From assembly GCA_016191435.1 (NCBI GenBank), contig JACPOQ010000032.1:62001-126000 (forward strand): a stretch of 64,000 bases of DNA. The letters are read 5' to 3'. Below, piece after piece: positions 50,230 to 61,412 of the stretch. Numbering within the stretch: the first letter of the stretch is position 1; every line of letters starts with the position of its first letter. Under the pieces are notes generated by a model, which was given only the letters and a program-made list of their open reading frames with translations, was not told the origin of the DNA and did no database searches. The position numbers and the translations under genes were made by a program. This stretch comes from Chloroflexota bacterium. GTDB lineage: Bacteria > Chloroflexota > Dehalococcoidia > Tepidiformales > Tepidiformaceae.

Positions 50230-51348
50230 TCAGACGGCGGTCTTCGCCTCTTCGAGCAGCCGTTCGACGACATCCAGTGCGGATTCGACATCCGCCTGAG
50301 AGACGAAGCCAAGGTGCCCGACGCGGAAGATCTTGCCCTCGAGCTTACCTTGCCCGCCACCGAGCACGACGCCGTACTCCTCGCGGGCGCGCTTGCTGAT
50401 GCCCTTGCCATCGACGCCCTCGGGCCACCAGACGGCAGTAACCGTGTTCGAGGCGAAGCGCTCATCGACGGGCACGAGCCTGAGCCCGAGCGACTTCACC
50501 CGGTCGCGGGTGTACTTCGCGATCGCTTCGTGGCGCGTGAAAATGCCTTCGAGGCCTTCAGCGCGCATCAATTCGAAAGCGCGGTCGAGGCTGTAGTAGA
50601 TGGACATTGCCGGCGTCCAGGGGTTCTGCAGCTTCACGAGGGAGTCGCGGGTCTTTGCGGCATCGAAGTAGAACCGCGGCATCTTCGCGGCCGCGTTCGC
50701 CGCCCAGGCGCGCTCGCTGAAGGACACGAACGCGAGGCCGGGCGGGACCATCCAGCCCTTCTGTGAGCCACTGACCACGACGTCGAGGTCCCAGCGCTCG
50801 ACCGGGCACGGGATCGAGCTCATGCTGCTGACCGCGTCGACGAGGATAAGGCGGTCGCGCCGGCGGACCTCGCGGGCGATCGCCTCGAGCGGGTTGGTGG
50901 TGCCGGTGGATGTTTCGTTGTGGGTCACCATCACGGCCTTGATCGCCGGGTCTGCATCGAGGAGGCGGCCGACTTCTGCCGGGTCGGCGGCTTCGCCCCA
51001 TTCGAGCGCGTAGCTCACAACGTCGGCGCCGTACGTCTTCGCGATGGATTTGAAGCGGTCGCCGAAGGAGCCAATGGAGACCGAGAGGACTTTGTCGCCG
51101 GGGCTGAGCGTATTCACGACGGCCACTTCGAGGCCGCCCGTGCCGGAGGTGGTGAACGAAAGGACATCGGCGGACGTGCCGTAGACCCAGTTCAGGCCGT
51201 CGGTGACGCGGCGCAGGATCTGGGCGAACTCAGGGCCACGGTGATTCATCATCTGGGCGGCGCCTGCCTGGAGGACTTCGTCCGGGCAGGGCGTGGGGCC
51301 GGGGATGCGCAGGTTCAAAGTCAGGGCTCCATGCGGAAGTGAACCCAT
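50230..51348 (-). CDS. Class V aminotransferase (alanine-glyoxylate / serine-pyruvate type)
   Basis: 372 residues from ATG at 51348. Blocks: NLRIPGPTPCPDEVLQAGA, HRGPEFAQILRRV, TTSGTGGLEVAVVNTL, VTHNETSTGTTNPLEAIA, LILVDAVSSMSSIPCPVE, and the PLP lysine in VVSGSQKGWMVPPGLAFVS. C-terminal FRVGHLGFVSQADVESAL is typical. Lying just upstream of serA in the same direction, it may transaminate phosphohydroxypyruvate or hydroxypyruvate in serine synthesis; no SerC homologue is visible. Confidence 0.9.
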   Translation of the reverse strand: MGSLPHGALTLNLRIPGPTPCPDEVLQAGAAQMMNHRGPEFAQILRRVTDGLNWVYGTSADVLSFTTSGTGGLEVAVVNTLSPGDKVLSVSIGSFGDRFKSIAKTYGADVVSYALEWGEAADPAEVGRLLDADPAIKAVMVTHNETSTGTTNPLEAIAREVRRRDRLILVDAVSSMSSIPCPVERWDLDVVVSGSQKGWMVPPGLAFVSFSERAWAANAAAKMPRFYFDAAKTRDSLVKLQNPWTPAMSIYYSLDRAFELMRAEGLEGIFTRHEAIAKYTRDRVKSLGLRLVPVDERFASNTVTAVWWPEGVDGKGISKRAREEYGVVLGGGQGKLEGKIFRVGHLGFVSQADVESALDVVERLLEEAKTAV

Positions 51349-51469
51349 CGTCGAGCGAAGCGCCAAGCCGGTCAACCATAACGGCGGGCATTTCGGCAAA
51401 CGATAGCCGAATCAATACGCCGTCATGGCCGCGCCGATTGCCGGTAGCGGGACAGGCGCGGCGTAAGAT

Positions 51470-52852
51470 GTGCCTGTGACCAGCGACGAGTTGCGGCAAC
51501 TGCCGGCGGTCGAACGCGTGCTTGCGGCGATGCGCGCCCGCGACGGCGGCACATCGCCCCTGGGTGCGACCGATGCGGTCCGCACCGTGATCGCGGCGGC
51601 ACGCGAGGCGGTGAAGAGCGGCCTCGCGGTGCCCGGCGCTGAGGAGCTCGCGGAGGCAGCGCTGGAGGAGTTGGCGCGCGCAGCGCGGCCGTCCTTGCGG
51701 CCGGTCATCAACGCCAGCGGGGTGCTGCTGCAGACGAACCTCGGACGGGCGCCGCTGAGCGCGCAAGCGATCACCGCGATGGCGGAGGTCGCACGGGGGT
51801 ACAGCAACCTCGAGTACGACCTCGAGGCGGGAGAGCGCGGCAGCCGCCACGGCCACCTGAGGGAGCTCATCCGCCGCACCACAGGCGCCGAGGATGGCCT
51901 GGCCGTGAATAACAACGCCGCTGCTCTGTTCCTCGTGCTTCAGCACTTCGCGCGCGGCAAGGAAGTCATCGTCTCGCGCGGGCAGGCGGTGGAGATCGGC
52001 GGCGGTGTGCGTATCCCGGACATCCTCGCGCAGAGCGGAGCGCGGCTGGTGGAAGTCGGCACGACGAACCGCACCTACCTGCGTGACTACGAAGCCGCCA
52101 TCACACCCGACGCGGCCGCCATCCTCTGGGTGCATTCATCGAACTTCCGCATCATCGGGTTCACGGCTGAGGTGCCCACGGCCGAGCTGGCGGCGCTCGC
52201 GGCTGCCCGTGACATCCTCCTTGTGGACGACTTGGGCAGCGGATGCCTGGTCGATTCCGCGCCGTACGGCATCGACCACGAGCCGACGGTGCAGGAATCC
52301 GTACGCGCGGGCGTGGACCTGTCGCTGTTTAGCGGCGACAAGCTGCTCGGCGGCCCGCAGGCGGGGATCATTGCCGGGCGCGCGGCGCTGGTCGAACAGC
52401 TTCGCCGGGCGCCACTGACGCGCGCGCTGCGGCTGGACAAGCTGGCCATCGCCGCGCTGAGCGCCACGCTGCTGGCATACGCCCAGGGCCGTGAGCGCGA
52501 GGAGATCCCGATCTGGCGCATGCTCGCGGCGCCACTGGAGCAAGTCCGGTCACGCGCAGAGCACTGGGCGGCCGCTGCGGGAGCCGCAGGGAGCATCGTG
52601 GCGGCGAAGACAATGGTTGGTGGCGGCTCGCTACCCGGCGAGGGCGTGGCGACGTGGTGCGCGGCGCTGGCGCTCCCCGGCGCCGATGAGGTCGCGAAGG
52701 AGTTCCGTCGCGGAGAGCCGGCCATCGTGCCCCGGGTCCACGATGGCCGGGTGCTCCTGGACCCGCGGACGGTCGACGCGGCTTCGGATGGCGCCGTGGC
52801 GCGGCGCATCGCGGCAATCGCTCATTCGAAACACACAGTTCATCCTGATTAA
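51470..52852 (+). CDS. selA: L-seryl-tRNA(Sec) selenium transferase
   Basis: 460 residues, GTG at 51470 or 51476. SelA blocks: LRQLPAVERVL, LRPVINASGVLLQTNLGRAPL, YSNLEYDLEAGERGSRHGH, GAEDGLAVNNNAAALFLVL, ILWVHSSNFRIIGFTAEV, VDDLGSGCLVD, and SLFSGDKLLGGPQAGIIAG with the PLP-binding Lys. It converts Ser-tRNA(Sec) to Sec-tRNA(Sec) using selenophosphate, so the organism should make selenoproteins. selB, selD and tRNA-Sec are not in the window. Confidence 0.95.
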   Translation: MPVTSDELRQLPAVERVLAAMRARDGGTSPLGATDAVRTVIAAAREAVKSGLAVPGAEELAEAALEELARAARPSLRPVINASGVLLQTNLGRAPLSAQAITAMAEVARGYSNLEYDLEAGERGSRHGHLRELIRRTTGAEDGLAVNNNAAALFLVLQHFARGKEVIVSRGQAVEIGGGVRIPDILAQSGARLVEVGTTNRTYLRDYEAAITPDAAAILWVHSSNFRIIGFTAEVPTAELAALAAARDILLVDDLGSGCLVDSAPYGIDHEPTVQESVRAGVDLSLFSGDKLLGGPQAGIIAGRAALVEQLRRAPLTRALRLDKLAIAALSATLLAYAQGREREEIPIWRMLAAPLEQVRSRAEHWAAAAGAAGSIVAAKTMVGGGSLPGEGVATWCAALALPGADEVAKEFRRGEPAIVPRVHDGRVLLDPRTVDAASDGAVARRIAAIAHSKHTVHPD

Positions 52853-52882
52853 GACGGACTTGTTCCGGGCATCGCGGATTCG

Positions 52883-52919
52883 TTGACCCCCGCGGAGCGG
52901 CGGACGTATAGTCGCTCCG
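52883..52919 (+). promoter_or_regulatory. Promoter of rex with overlapping dyad
   Basis: TTGACC (52883-52888), an 18-base spacer, TATAGT (52907-52912), 47 bases before the rex ATG. The arms CGGAGCG (52893-52899) and CGCTCCG (52913-52919) flank the -10 as a perfect inverted repeat and could bind a repressor. Further down, TTTCACAAA (about 52926) matches half of a Rex operator. Confidence 0.6.
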
Positions 52920-52958
52920 TTACGGATTTCACAAAGGTGACCGTTTCCGCTTTAGCGT

Positions 52959-53597
52959 ATGACGTTGGAAATTCCTGAAGTCGTCATTAATCGTCTCCCC
53001 GTGTACGCCCGCGCGCTCGCAGCCCTCGCTCTCGATGGCGAGACAGTGGTTAGTTCGCAGACGCTGGGCGAGCGGCTCGATGTCACGCCGGCGCAAATCC
53101 GGAAGGACCTGAGTTACTTCGGGCGCTTCGGGAAGCAGGGCCGCGGCTACAACGTCCTCGGGCTGCTGGCGAAGTTGCGCGAGATCCTCGGACTGGACCG
53201 GAAATGGCGGGTCTGCCTGGTCGGCCTCGGGCGGTTGGGGCAGGCAATCGCCGAGTATGGCGGCTTCGAACCGCAAGGGTTCCAGATCGTGGCCATCTTC
53301 GATAGTGACCCGGCGTCGGTCGGCAAGCTGGTAAACGCCGTCCACGTGCACGATTCGGCCGAGCTCGATAGTTTCCTCCGCCAGAATCCGGTCGATATCG
53401 GGATCGTCGCCGTGCCGGCGCACGCCGCGCAGCAGGTGGTGGATCGGCTCGTGAACGCCGGCATCCGGGCGATCCTCAACTACGCCCCGATGACCCCGCA
53501 CGTGGCCCGCGACGTCGCCGTGCGCAACATCGACCCGGTGCTCGCCATGCAAAGCATGACGTTCTACATCAAGAAGGCGGAGCCCAGCGGGAAGTAG
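52959..53597 (+). CDS. rex: Redox-sensing transcriptional repressor Rex
   Basis: 212 residues. N-terminal winged helix (VVINRLPVYARALAAL, VSSQTLGERLDVTPAQIRKDLSYFGRFGKQGRGY) and C-terminal Rossmann fold (VCLVGLGRLGQAIAEYGGF, IVAIFDSDPASVGKLV, VDIGIVAVPAHAAQQVVDRLVNAGI) ending in the domain-swapped helix (VRNIDPVLAMQSMTFYI). It senses the NADH/NAD+ ratio and represses respiratory and fermentative genes. Full length and all motifs present. Confidence 0.96.
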   Translation: MTLEIPEVVINRLPVYARALAALALDGETVVSSQTLGERLDVTPAQIRKDLSYFGRFGKQGRGYNVLGLLAKLREILGLDRKWRVCLVGLGRLGQAIAEYGGFEPQGFQIVAIFDSDPASVGKLVNAVHVHDSAELDSFLRQNPVDIGIVAVPAHAAQQVVDRLVNAGIRAILNYAPMTPHVARDVAVRNIDPVLAMQSMTFYIKKAEPSGK

Positions 53598-53694
53598 GCG
53601 CGCGGTGCGCCGATCCGAATATCCGCGGAGCCGCTTCGGTCGCAACGGCTTCGAACTTAACCGGTGTCAGCGATGTTGTGGAGGCGCCCGTTTG

Positions 53695-54480
53695 ATGCAC
53701 CCCTACGCAACCACCGTCGTCACCCGCCTCAGCGCCGGGTTCCGGGAGCGGGCGGATGTGGGGCGGGCGGCGGCTATGGCGTCGTATATGCGCGGGCAGT
53801 TCGCGTTCTTTGGGGTGCCGTCGCCGGAGCGGCGCGTGGCGACGCGGGAGGCGCTGGCGGGGCTGGGCGTCCCGAGTGAGACGGACCTCATGGAGCTGGC
53901 AGCGGCGCTGTGGGCGCTTCCGGAGCGGGAGTACCAGTACGCGGGCTGCGACATCCTTGGGCGGTACATCACGGTGTGTGGGCCGGGGTTCCTGGACGTG
54001 GCGCGGGAGCTGATCGCGTCACGCGAGGACGGTAGAGGTTTGGGTGCGCCCGGGCGCTCCCTACGGGTCGCGGCTCTGACGGGGGCTCCGAATCTCCCGT
54101 GGTGGGACACGGTGGATGCCGTGGCCACGGGTGTCGTGGGGCCGTTGGTGTTGCGGTACCCGGAGCTCGTCGCCGTGATGGATGAGTGTGTCGAGTCGGA
54201 GGACTTCTGGCTTGTGCGCACGGCGATTCTGCACCAGCTGCGGTACAAGCGGCGGACGGACGCGAGGCGTCTGTTCGCGTACTGCGAGCTGAGCGCGGGG
54301 GCGTCGGAGTTCTTCGTGCGCAAGGCTATCGGGTGGGCGTTGCGCGAGTATTCGAAGACGGATGCGGCTGCGGTGAGGGCGTTCGTCGCTGCGCAAGAGG
54401 GGAAGCTTTCGGGGCTGACGAAGCGCGAGGCGCTGCTCTGGCTCAACGGTGGGCGAACGAAGGCGGGCGGCCGCGAATGA
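53695..54480 (+). CDS. DNA alkylation repair glycosylase, AlkD family
   Basis: 261 residues from ATG at 53695. HEAT-like repeat protein: QFAFFGVPSPERRVATREAL, LWALPEREYQYAGCDIL, the WWDTVDAVAT block, EDFWLVRTAILHQLRYKRRTD, and EFFVRKAIGWALREYSKTD. These contain the Trp/Asp/Arg residues that cradle alkylated bases. AlkD removes positively charged N3/N7-alkyl purines without base flipping. A monocistronic gene; convergent with mreB. Confidence 0.9.
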   Translation: MHPYATTVVTRLSAGFRERADVGRAAAMASYMRGQFAFFGVPSPERRVATREALAGLGVPSETDLMELAAALWALPEREYQYAGCDILGRYITVCGPGFLDVARELIASREDGRGLGAPGRSLRVAALTGAPNLPWWDTVDAVATGVVGPLVLRYPELVAVMDECVESEDFWLVRTAILHQLRYKRRTDARRLFAYCELSAGASEFFVRKAIGWALREYSKTDAAAVRAFVAAQEGKLSGLTKREALLWLNGGRTKAGGRE

Positions 54481-54668
54481 TCTGCGGGAGTCTGCGGCCG
54501 GTGCGTGAGTGAGTTGGGGCCGCTGGGGTGGGCGGGCGCGTCACGATCGCCGCGAATGGTACGTTTTGGCCGCTTGCTTACGCGCGCGGTTCCGATGGTG
54601 CGCGGTTCCGACGCCCGCCGTTCCGCGCCGGCGCTGGGGCGCGGTGCGCATGGTCTGGGCGGCAGTAG

Positions 54669-55730
54669 TCAGCGTTCGGGTTGGGGGAAGAGGCCGACGA
54701 GGTTTTCTTCTTCGGTCGGGAGGCTGCGCTTGATGACTTCGAGGTGGTCCAGCGCGATGCCGGCGCCAATGGCGACGCACTCCAGGGGGTTGTCGGCGAC
54801 GTAGCACGGGACGCCCGTCTCCTGGGTCAGGAGCTCGTCCATGTGGCGCAGGAGCGCGCCGCCGCCGGTGAGCATGATGCCGCGGTCGATGACGTCCGAG
54901 GCGAGCTCGGGTGGCGTCTTTTCGAGCACCATGCGGACGGTCTGGACGATGGTGCCGAGACAATCCTGGATGGACTGCGAGACTTCGGTGCTGTTCAGGG
55001 TGATGGTCTTGGGCAGGCCGCTGAGCTGATCGCGGCCACGCACCTGCGTGCTCAGGTTCTCATCGATGGGAAGCGCGCTGCCGATGGCGATCTTGATCTC
55101 CTCGGCGGTCTTCTCGCCGATGATGAGGTTGTGACGGCGGCGGACATAGGCCATGACGGCCTCGTCGATGCGGTCGCCGGCCATGCGCACGGATTCGCTG
55201 ACGACGATGCCATAGAGCGAGATAACCGCCGCCTCGGTGCGCCCGCCGCCGATGTTGACGACCATGTTGCCGCGGGCGGTACCAATCGGGATGCGCGCGC
55301 CGATGGCGGCCGCGAGCGGTTCGGGGACGAGGTGGGCCGGCTTGCGGCCACCTGCCTGCTCGGCTGCGTCGCGCACGGCGCGCTGTTCGACGCTCGTCAC
55401 GCCCGCGGGGACGGTGACCATGACCTCCGGGCGGACGATGTTGAACCGGCCGGAGATGTGGCCAATGAAGTAGCGGAGCATGGCTTCGGTGGTCAGGTAG
55501 TCGGCGATGACGCCGTCGCGCATGGGCCGGATAACGCTGATGGAGCCGGGGGTGCGGCCCTGCATGGCGCGCGCCTCGTTGCCGACGGCGACGATGGCGT
55601 TGTCGCGGTTATGTCTCGCAACTACCGAAGGCTCGTTGACGACGATGCCCTGGCCTTTGACGTAGACAAGGATGTTCGCCGTGCCGAGGTCGATCCCGGC
55701 CTTTTTCTGAGAGAGGAACTCGAATGCCAT
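54669..55730 (-). CDS. mreB: Rod shape-determining protein MreB/Mbl
   Basis: 353 residues. Actin-fold motifs: phosphate 1 [21 protein letters not shown], connect 1 and phosphate 2 ([16 protein letters not shown]), adenosine motif ([19 protein letters not shown]). Also [23 protein letters not shown]. It forms membrane-bound filaments that organise peptidoglycan synthesis. It starts immediately after the murA stop (TAG-ATG), so wall precursor and shape genes are co-transcribed. No mreC/mreD nearby. A Gly replaces Asp in the phosphate-2 'DIGGGT' (here NIGGGR), a deviation to note. Confidence 0.92.
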   Translation of the reverse strand: MAFEFLSQKKAGIDLGTANILVYVKGQGIVVNEPSVVARHNRDNAIVAVGNEARAMQGRTPGSISVIRPMRDGVIADYLTTEAMLRYFIGHISGRFNIVRPEVMVTVPAGVTSVEQRAVRDAAEQAGGRKPAHLVPEPLAAAIGARIPIGTARGNMVVNIGGGRTEAAVISLYGIVVSESVRMAGDRIDEAVMAYVRRRHNLIIGEKTAEEIKIAIGSALPIDENLSTQVRGRDQLSGLPKTITLNSTEVSQSIQDCLGTIVQTVRMVLEKTPPELASDVIDRGIMLTGGGALLRHMDELLTQETGVPCYVADNPLECVAIGAGIALDHLEVIKRSLPTEEENLVGLFPQPER

Positions 55731-57008
55731 CTAATCCCGCTTGAGCTCGACGCCGAGCCCCCGCAGCTTTTCGTCGAGCCGTTCGTAGCCGCGGTCCAGG
55801 TGGGAGACCTCATCAATGACCGTCGTGCCCCGCGCGACGAGCGCCGCGAGCATCACGGCCGCGCCGGCGCGGACATCGAGGGCGCGCACGTGGGCGCCGT
55901 TGAGCGGCGTTGGCCCGCTCACAATGGCCGAGGATCCAGTGCTGACGATTTCGGCCCCCATCTTCCGCAATTCGCTCACATACAGCATGCGGTTATCGAA
56001 CACCCGTTCATGGATGATAGAGACCCCAAGAGCCTGCGTCAGTAACGCAGCCATCGGTGCGTGCAAATCCGTGGCCAAACCCGGATAGGGAAGCGCCTGG
56101 AAGTTTACCGCACGCAGCTCGCCCGTCCGCACCACGCGCACGCAGCCCTCGCCCCGGCGCTCGATGAGAGCGCCGGCCGCGCGCAGCTTCGCCCACAGCG
56201 CATCCATGACATCGACGGGGGCATCCTCGATGACGACGTCGCCACCGGTCATTGCCGCCGCGACGGCGAAGGTCCCGGCCTCGATGCGGTCGGGCATGAT
56301 CCGTGCGGTCGCGCCATGCAGCCGCTCGACGCCTTCGACTTCGAGCATCTGGCCGCCGATGCCGGAGATCTTCGCACCCATCGCGTTCAGCAGGTGCGCG
56401 AGCTCCTGGACCTCGGGTTCCGTGGCCGCGTTGACGATGGTCGTCCGCCCGTCGGCGAGCGTTGCCGCCATCAGGACATTCTGGGTGCCGGAGACGGACG
56501 GGTAATCCATGAAGATGCGAGCGCCGTGCAGCCGGCCGTTGGACTGCGCGACGAACCGCTCGCCGACGCGGCCAACTGTGGCGCCCATCGCCTGGAAACC
56601 CACAAGATGAACATCGATGGGGCGCTGGCCGATGACATCGCCGCCCGGCGGCACCGAAGAGGCGAAGCCGTGGCGGGCGAGCAGCGGGCCCATCACCTGG
56701 AACGAGGCGCGGTTCTCGGTGATGAGCTCGCTTGGCGCTTCGAATGTGCGCACGCCGCCGCCGTTGAGGCGCATCGCGCCATCGGATTGGCGTTCGACGT
56801 CCGCGCCGACGCTCGTCAGCAGCTCGCCGAGCGAATCTGCGTCGCTGATATCGGGCACGTTGGCAAGGACGATGTCCTCGTCCGTGAGGAGCGCCGCGCA
56901 CATGGCGGCGAGGGCCGCATTCTTCGCTCCGGAAATCCGAACGTTGCCCTGGAGGACGGCGCCGCCCTGAACTGTGTAGCGCGGACCACGCAGGCGCTGT
57001 GCATTCAT
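55731..57008 (-). CDS. murA: UDP-N-acetylglucosamine 1-carboxyvinyltransferase with Asp at the catalytic Cys
   Basis: 425 residues. MurA repeats: GNVRISGAKNAALAAMCAALL with the conserved Lys-Asn, ENRASFQVMGPLLARHG, QRPIDVHLVGFQAMGA, MDYPSVSGTQNVLMAATLADG, TEPEVQELAHLLNAMGAKI, and GYERLDEKLRGLGVEL. The active-site loop reads VPPGGDVIGQRP, so residue 124 is Asp where E. coli has Cys115. The same change in mycobacteria and chlamydiae keeps activity and gives fosfomycin insensitivity (established for those). First committed step of peptidoglycan synthesis; directly precedes mreB. Confidence 0.95.
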   Translation of the reverse strand: MNAQRLRGPRYTVQGGAVLQGNVRISGAKNAALAAMCAALLTDEDIVLANVPDISDADSLGELLTSVGADVERQSDGAMRLNGGGVRTFEAPSELITENRASFQVMGPLLARHGFASSVPPGGDVIGQRPIDVHLVGFQAMGATVGRVGERFVAQSNGRLHGARIFMDYPSVSGTQNVLMAATLADGRTTIVNAATEPEVQELAHLLNAMGAKISGIGGQMLEVEGVERLHGATARIMPDRIEAGTFAVAAAMTGGDVVIEDAPVDVMDALWAKLRAAGALIERRGEGCVRVVRTGELRAVNFQALPYPGLATDLHAPMAALLTQALGVSIIHERVFDNRMLYVSELRKMGAEIVSTGSSAIVSGPTPLNGAHVRALDVRAGAAVMLAALVARGTTVIDEVSHLDRGYERLDEKLRGLGVELKRD

Positions 57009-57089
57009 TAGCTCGATACAGGATAGGGTTTGGGCCGGGTTCCGGCGAATGCGCGTGACGGCGAAATCGCGCGGCGTGCGTGGCGCCCG

Positions 57090-57460
57090 TCAGCCCATCT
57101 GCGTCAGCGACAACGTGTTCCCATCCGGGTCCTGGAACCACGCCACCTTCGCGGCGCCGAAGGCGCAGATGCCGAGTGCGTCCTGCGGCACTCCCTCGAC
57201 GTGCTGGAACACGACGCCGTTCGCGGCAAGCGCAGGCACGGAAGCCTCGATGTCGGTGACGACCCAGCCGAGAACCGTGTGCGGCGCTGGTTCGACGTGG
57301 CCGACCCTGGCCACGCGAAGCGTGGTCCCGGCGGCATCGAAAACGAGCGCGAACCCGTCGTCCGTGACGAACCTCAGCCCAAGGGCGTCACGGTAGAAGC
57401 GGAGGGCGGCATCGGCGTCGGTGGTGGTGCGAGCGCCATGATGGGCGAATCGGTGAGCAC
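57090..57460 (-). pseudogene. VOC/glyoxalase-like gene with a frameshift
   Basis: GTG at 57460 with a GGAGG site 7 bases upstream starts LTDSPIMALAP, the usual opening of one VOC subfamily, but this frame hits a stop after about 28 codons. From the CACCACCACC tract near 57428 the homologous continuation is in another frame: TTDADAALRFYRDALGLRFV, FALVFDAAGTTLRVARV, HTVLGWVVTDIEASVPALAA, GAAKVAWFQDPDGNTLSLTQ, ending at 57090. One missing base in the repeat would explain it. Either a real inactivating mutation or a sequence error. Confidence 0.75.
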
Positions 57461-57509
57461 GGCGGGACCTCCAGCACGGCGGCGGCGGCCTTGTGGAGAC
57501 CCGGCGGCG

Positions 57510-58070
57510 TCAGTCCTGGGCGGGGAAGAATTCCGCTACCTTGCAGGCGAAGCCGGGAACAACATCTTCGCCGGTGATTTCGTCCGCGGCGGTGAGGATG
57601 GAGTGGTGCCCGGAGGCACGGTAGACGTGCACCTCGCGGGCCGTGGGGAACGCCACCCACACAAGCGGCACGCCGTTCGCCAACCACTCATCGACTTTCG
57701 CGCGCAATTGCCACGCGCCGTTCGTCGGTGAAACCACCTCGACGACGAGGTCGGGCGGGATTCGAAGAAAGCTCGAGTCGCCCACGGGCAGCCGCTTCTG
57801 AGACACAAACGACACATCGGCCCGACGCGTTCGGTCGGAATCCGGGAATATGCGTATTCCCAATTCAGACTCATAGGCATCGCCGAGACGATGCTCATCG
57901 ACGAATGCCGCAAGTAGGCGGCCAATCCGAAGCCCGACCTTACTCGAAAGCCTGCTCACTTCGCGCTCCACGAGTTGGCCATCAAGCAGCTCATAGGATG
58001 GTCCGTCCTTCATCTCGAGCAGGGCTTCAGGTGAAACGCGCGGGTGCGAGGGTGCGGTCATCGACGCCAT
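57510..58070 (-). CDS. Uma2 family (PD-(D/E)XK-like) protein
   Basis: 186 residues. Pattern: VSPEALLEMKDGPSYELLDGQLVER, LAAFVDEHRLG, RIFPDSDRTRRADVSFVSQKRLP with the metal Asp, IPPDLVVEVVSPTNGAWQLRAKVDEW with Glu and Lys of the core, VWVAFPTAREVHVYR and VVPGFACKVAEFF. All putative nuclease residues are kept, unlike the copy at 39423. Its biological role is unknown. It lies between the frameshifted VOC gene and atpC. Confidence 0.9.
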   Translation of the reverse strand: MASMTAPSHPRVSPEALLEMKDGPSYELLDGQLVEREVSRLSSKVGLRIGRLLAAFVDEHRLGDAYESELGIRIFPDSDRTRRADVSFVSQKRLPVGDSSFLRIPPDLVVEVVSPTNGAWQLRAKVDEWLANGVPLVWVAFPTAREVHVYRASGHHSILTAADEITGEDVVPGFACKVAEFFPAQD

Positions 58071-58133
58071 ACCTCGGGCCCAGTATACCGTTTCCGCCCG
58101 CGGCAGCAGTGCGGTGGAGTGTCGCCGGGAGCG

Positions 58134-58580
58134 CTACCCGCCAGGGCGCGGGGCGCCGGTGCGCGGGCGGCGGCGGGCGCCGACCTTGAGCCGCATGATC
58201 GAGCGTTGGAGGGCGGCCTGGGCGCGGGCGGTGTCGACGTCGCGGCCGCCCTGTTCGCGTGCACGGCGCAGGCGCTCCTCGGCGCGGGCACGGGCGGCCT
58301 CGGCGCGGGCGATGTCGATCTCCTCGGCGGCCTCGGCGGCATCGGCGAGGATGGTTACACGGTCCCGGAGGACCTCCATGAAGCCGCCGGTGATGGCGAA
58401 CGGCGCCTCTTCAGCGCCACGGCGGAAGATGAGCTCGCCCGCGTCGAGTGTCGTCATCAGCGCGGCGTGGCGCGGGAGGATGGCGAGCTGCCCTTCGCTG
58501 CCGGGGGCGATGAGCACATCGACGCCGCGTTCCGTGCGCACGACGCGCTCCGCGGTGACAATCTCAACCGTGAGCGGCAT
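58134..58580 (-). CDS. atpC: ATP synthase epsilon subunit
   Basis: 148 residues, ATG at 58580, 4 bases after atpD. N-terminal beta-sandwich (LTVEIVTAERVVRTERGVDVLIAPGSEGQLAILPRHAALM) and the GGFMEVLRDRVTILAD strand pair, then the two-helix C-terminal domain (EIDIARAEAARARAEERL, ALQRSIMRLKV). The C-terminal extension RRRPRTGAPRPGG is longer than usual. Inhibitory/coupling subunit of the F1 central stalk. Confidence 0.94.
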   Translation of the reverse strand: MPLTVEIVTAERVVRTERGVDVLIAPGSEGQLAILPRHAALMTTLDAGELIFRRGAEEAPFAITGGFMEVLRDRVTILADAAEAAEEIDIARAEAARARAEERLRRAREQGGRDVDTARAQAALQRSIMRLKVGARRRPRTGAPRPGG

Positions 58581-58584
58581 CTGC

Positions 58585-60757
<2,173 letters not shown>

Positions 60758-60761
<4 letters not shown>

Positions 60762-61411
60762 GCTGTCACTCCCGCAAGCGCTGCCAGGTCGATATCGGTG
60801 AGGCTTTCGAAGACGCGGTCGGCGCCTGGCAGGGCGAGGCCGCGGGTGTAGGGCGTGAGGATGGCCCAGCAGGTCATGCCGGCCGCCTTCGCCGAAGCGA
60901 CGCCCGCGGGGGCGTCTTCGATGGCGAGACACCGCGCCGGCGCTGCGCCGAGCCGTTCGGCGGCCGCGAGGTAGATATCGGGGGCGGGCTTGCCGCGTTC
61001 AACATCGCTCCCGGTGACGATCACATCGAAGGCGGTCGCGAGGCCGATGTTCGCGAGGCACGCCTCCACCCATGGCTGAATCGACGACGAGGCGAGCGCC
61101 AGTGGCATACTTGCCTTGCGCAGCGAGCAGACAACCGCGAGCGCGCCCGGCAGCGCAGTGCTGCGCTCCCGGTACTGGCGCATGATGAGCTCATGATAGA
61201 GCGGGGCGTAGTGTTCACGTGGCCGGGGCAGGCCGAAGTCGCGGATGAGCTCGGTCCAGCCGGACTTGGTCCCCATGTAGGGCTGGTACTGTTCGAGTGT
61301 GAGGGTGAGCCCGTCGCGGGCGAGCAGCTCGTTCACGGCTTCGAAATGCAGCGGCTCGCCGTCCACGAGGACGCCGTCCATATCGAAGATGACGGCGGCG
61401 AACCGGTCCAG
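60758..61411 (-). CDS. HAD family phosphatase inside the atp operon
   Basis: About 217 residues. CTG at 61411 is the likely start: GGAGGAG (the last codons of atpG) lies 7 bases upstream. A TTG at 61444 has no ribosome site. HAD motifs: I AAVIFDMDGVLVDGEPLHFE, II LALASSSIQPW, III GKPAPDIYLAAAERLG, IV LAIEDAPAGVASAKAAGM. The beta-phosphoglucomutase/phosphatase-like cap region follows motif I. The substrate cannot be told. The stop overlaps the enoyl-CoA hydratase start. Confidence 0.88.
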
Positions 61412-61412
61412 C

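Noticed and set aside
52920..52945. Rex operator upstream of rex
   Set aside because: TTTCACAAA matches one half-site, but the other half (TTGTGAA) is not visible at the right distance.
54583..54612. Two copies of GCGCGGTTCCGA in the alkD-mreB spacer
   Set aside because: Short, two copies only, in GC-rich convergent intergenic DNA; no evidence of function or of a CRISPR array.
54681..56045. 454-codon plus-strand open frame across mreB and murA
   Set aside because: It is antisense to two genes with complete family motifs and shows Asp/Gly-rich shadow composition without a ribosome site.
57370..57380. In-frame TGA in the VOC gene read as selenocysteine, suggested by the nearby selA
   Set aside because: The homologous continuation is in a different frame, so a frameshift explains the break and recoding does not.
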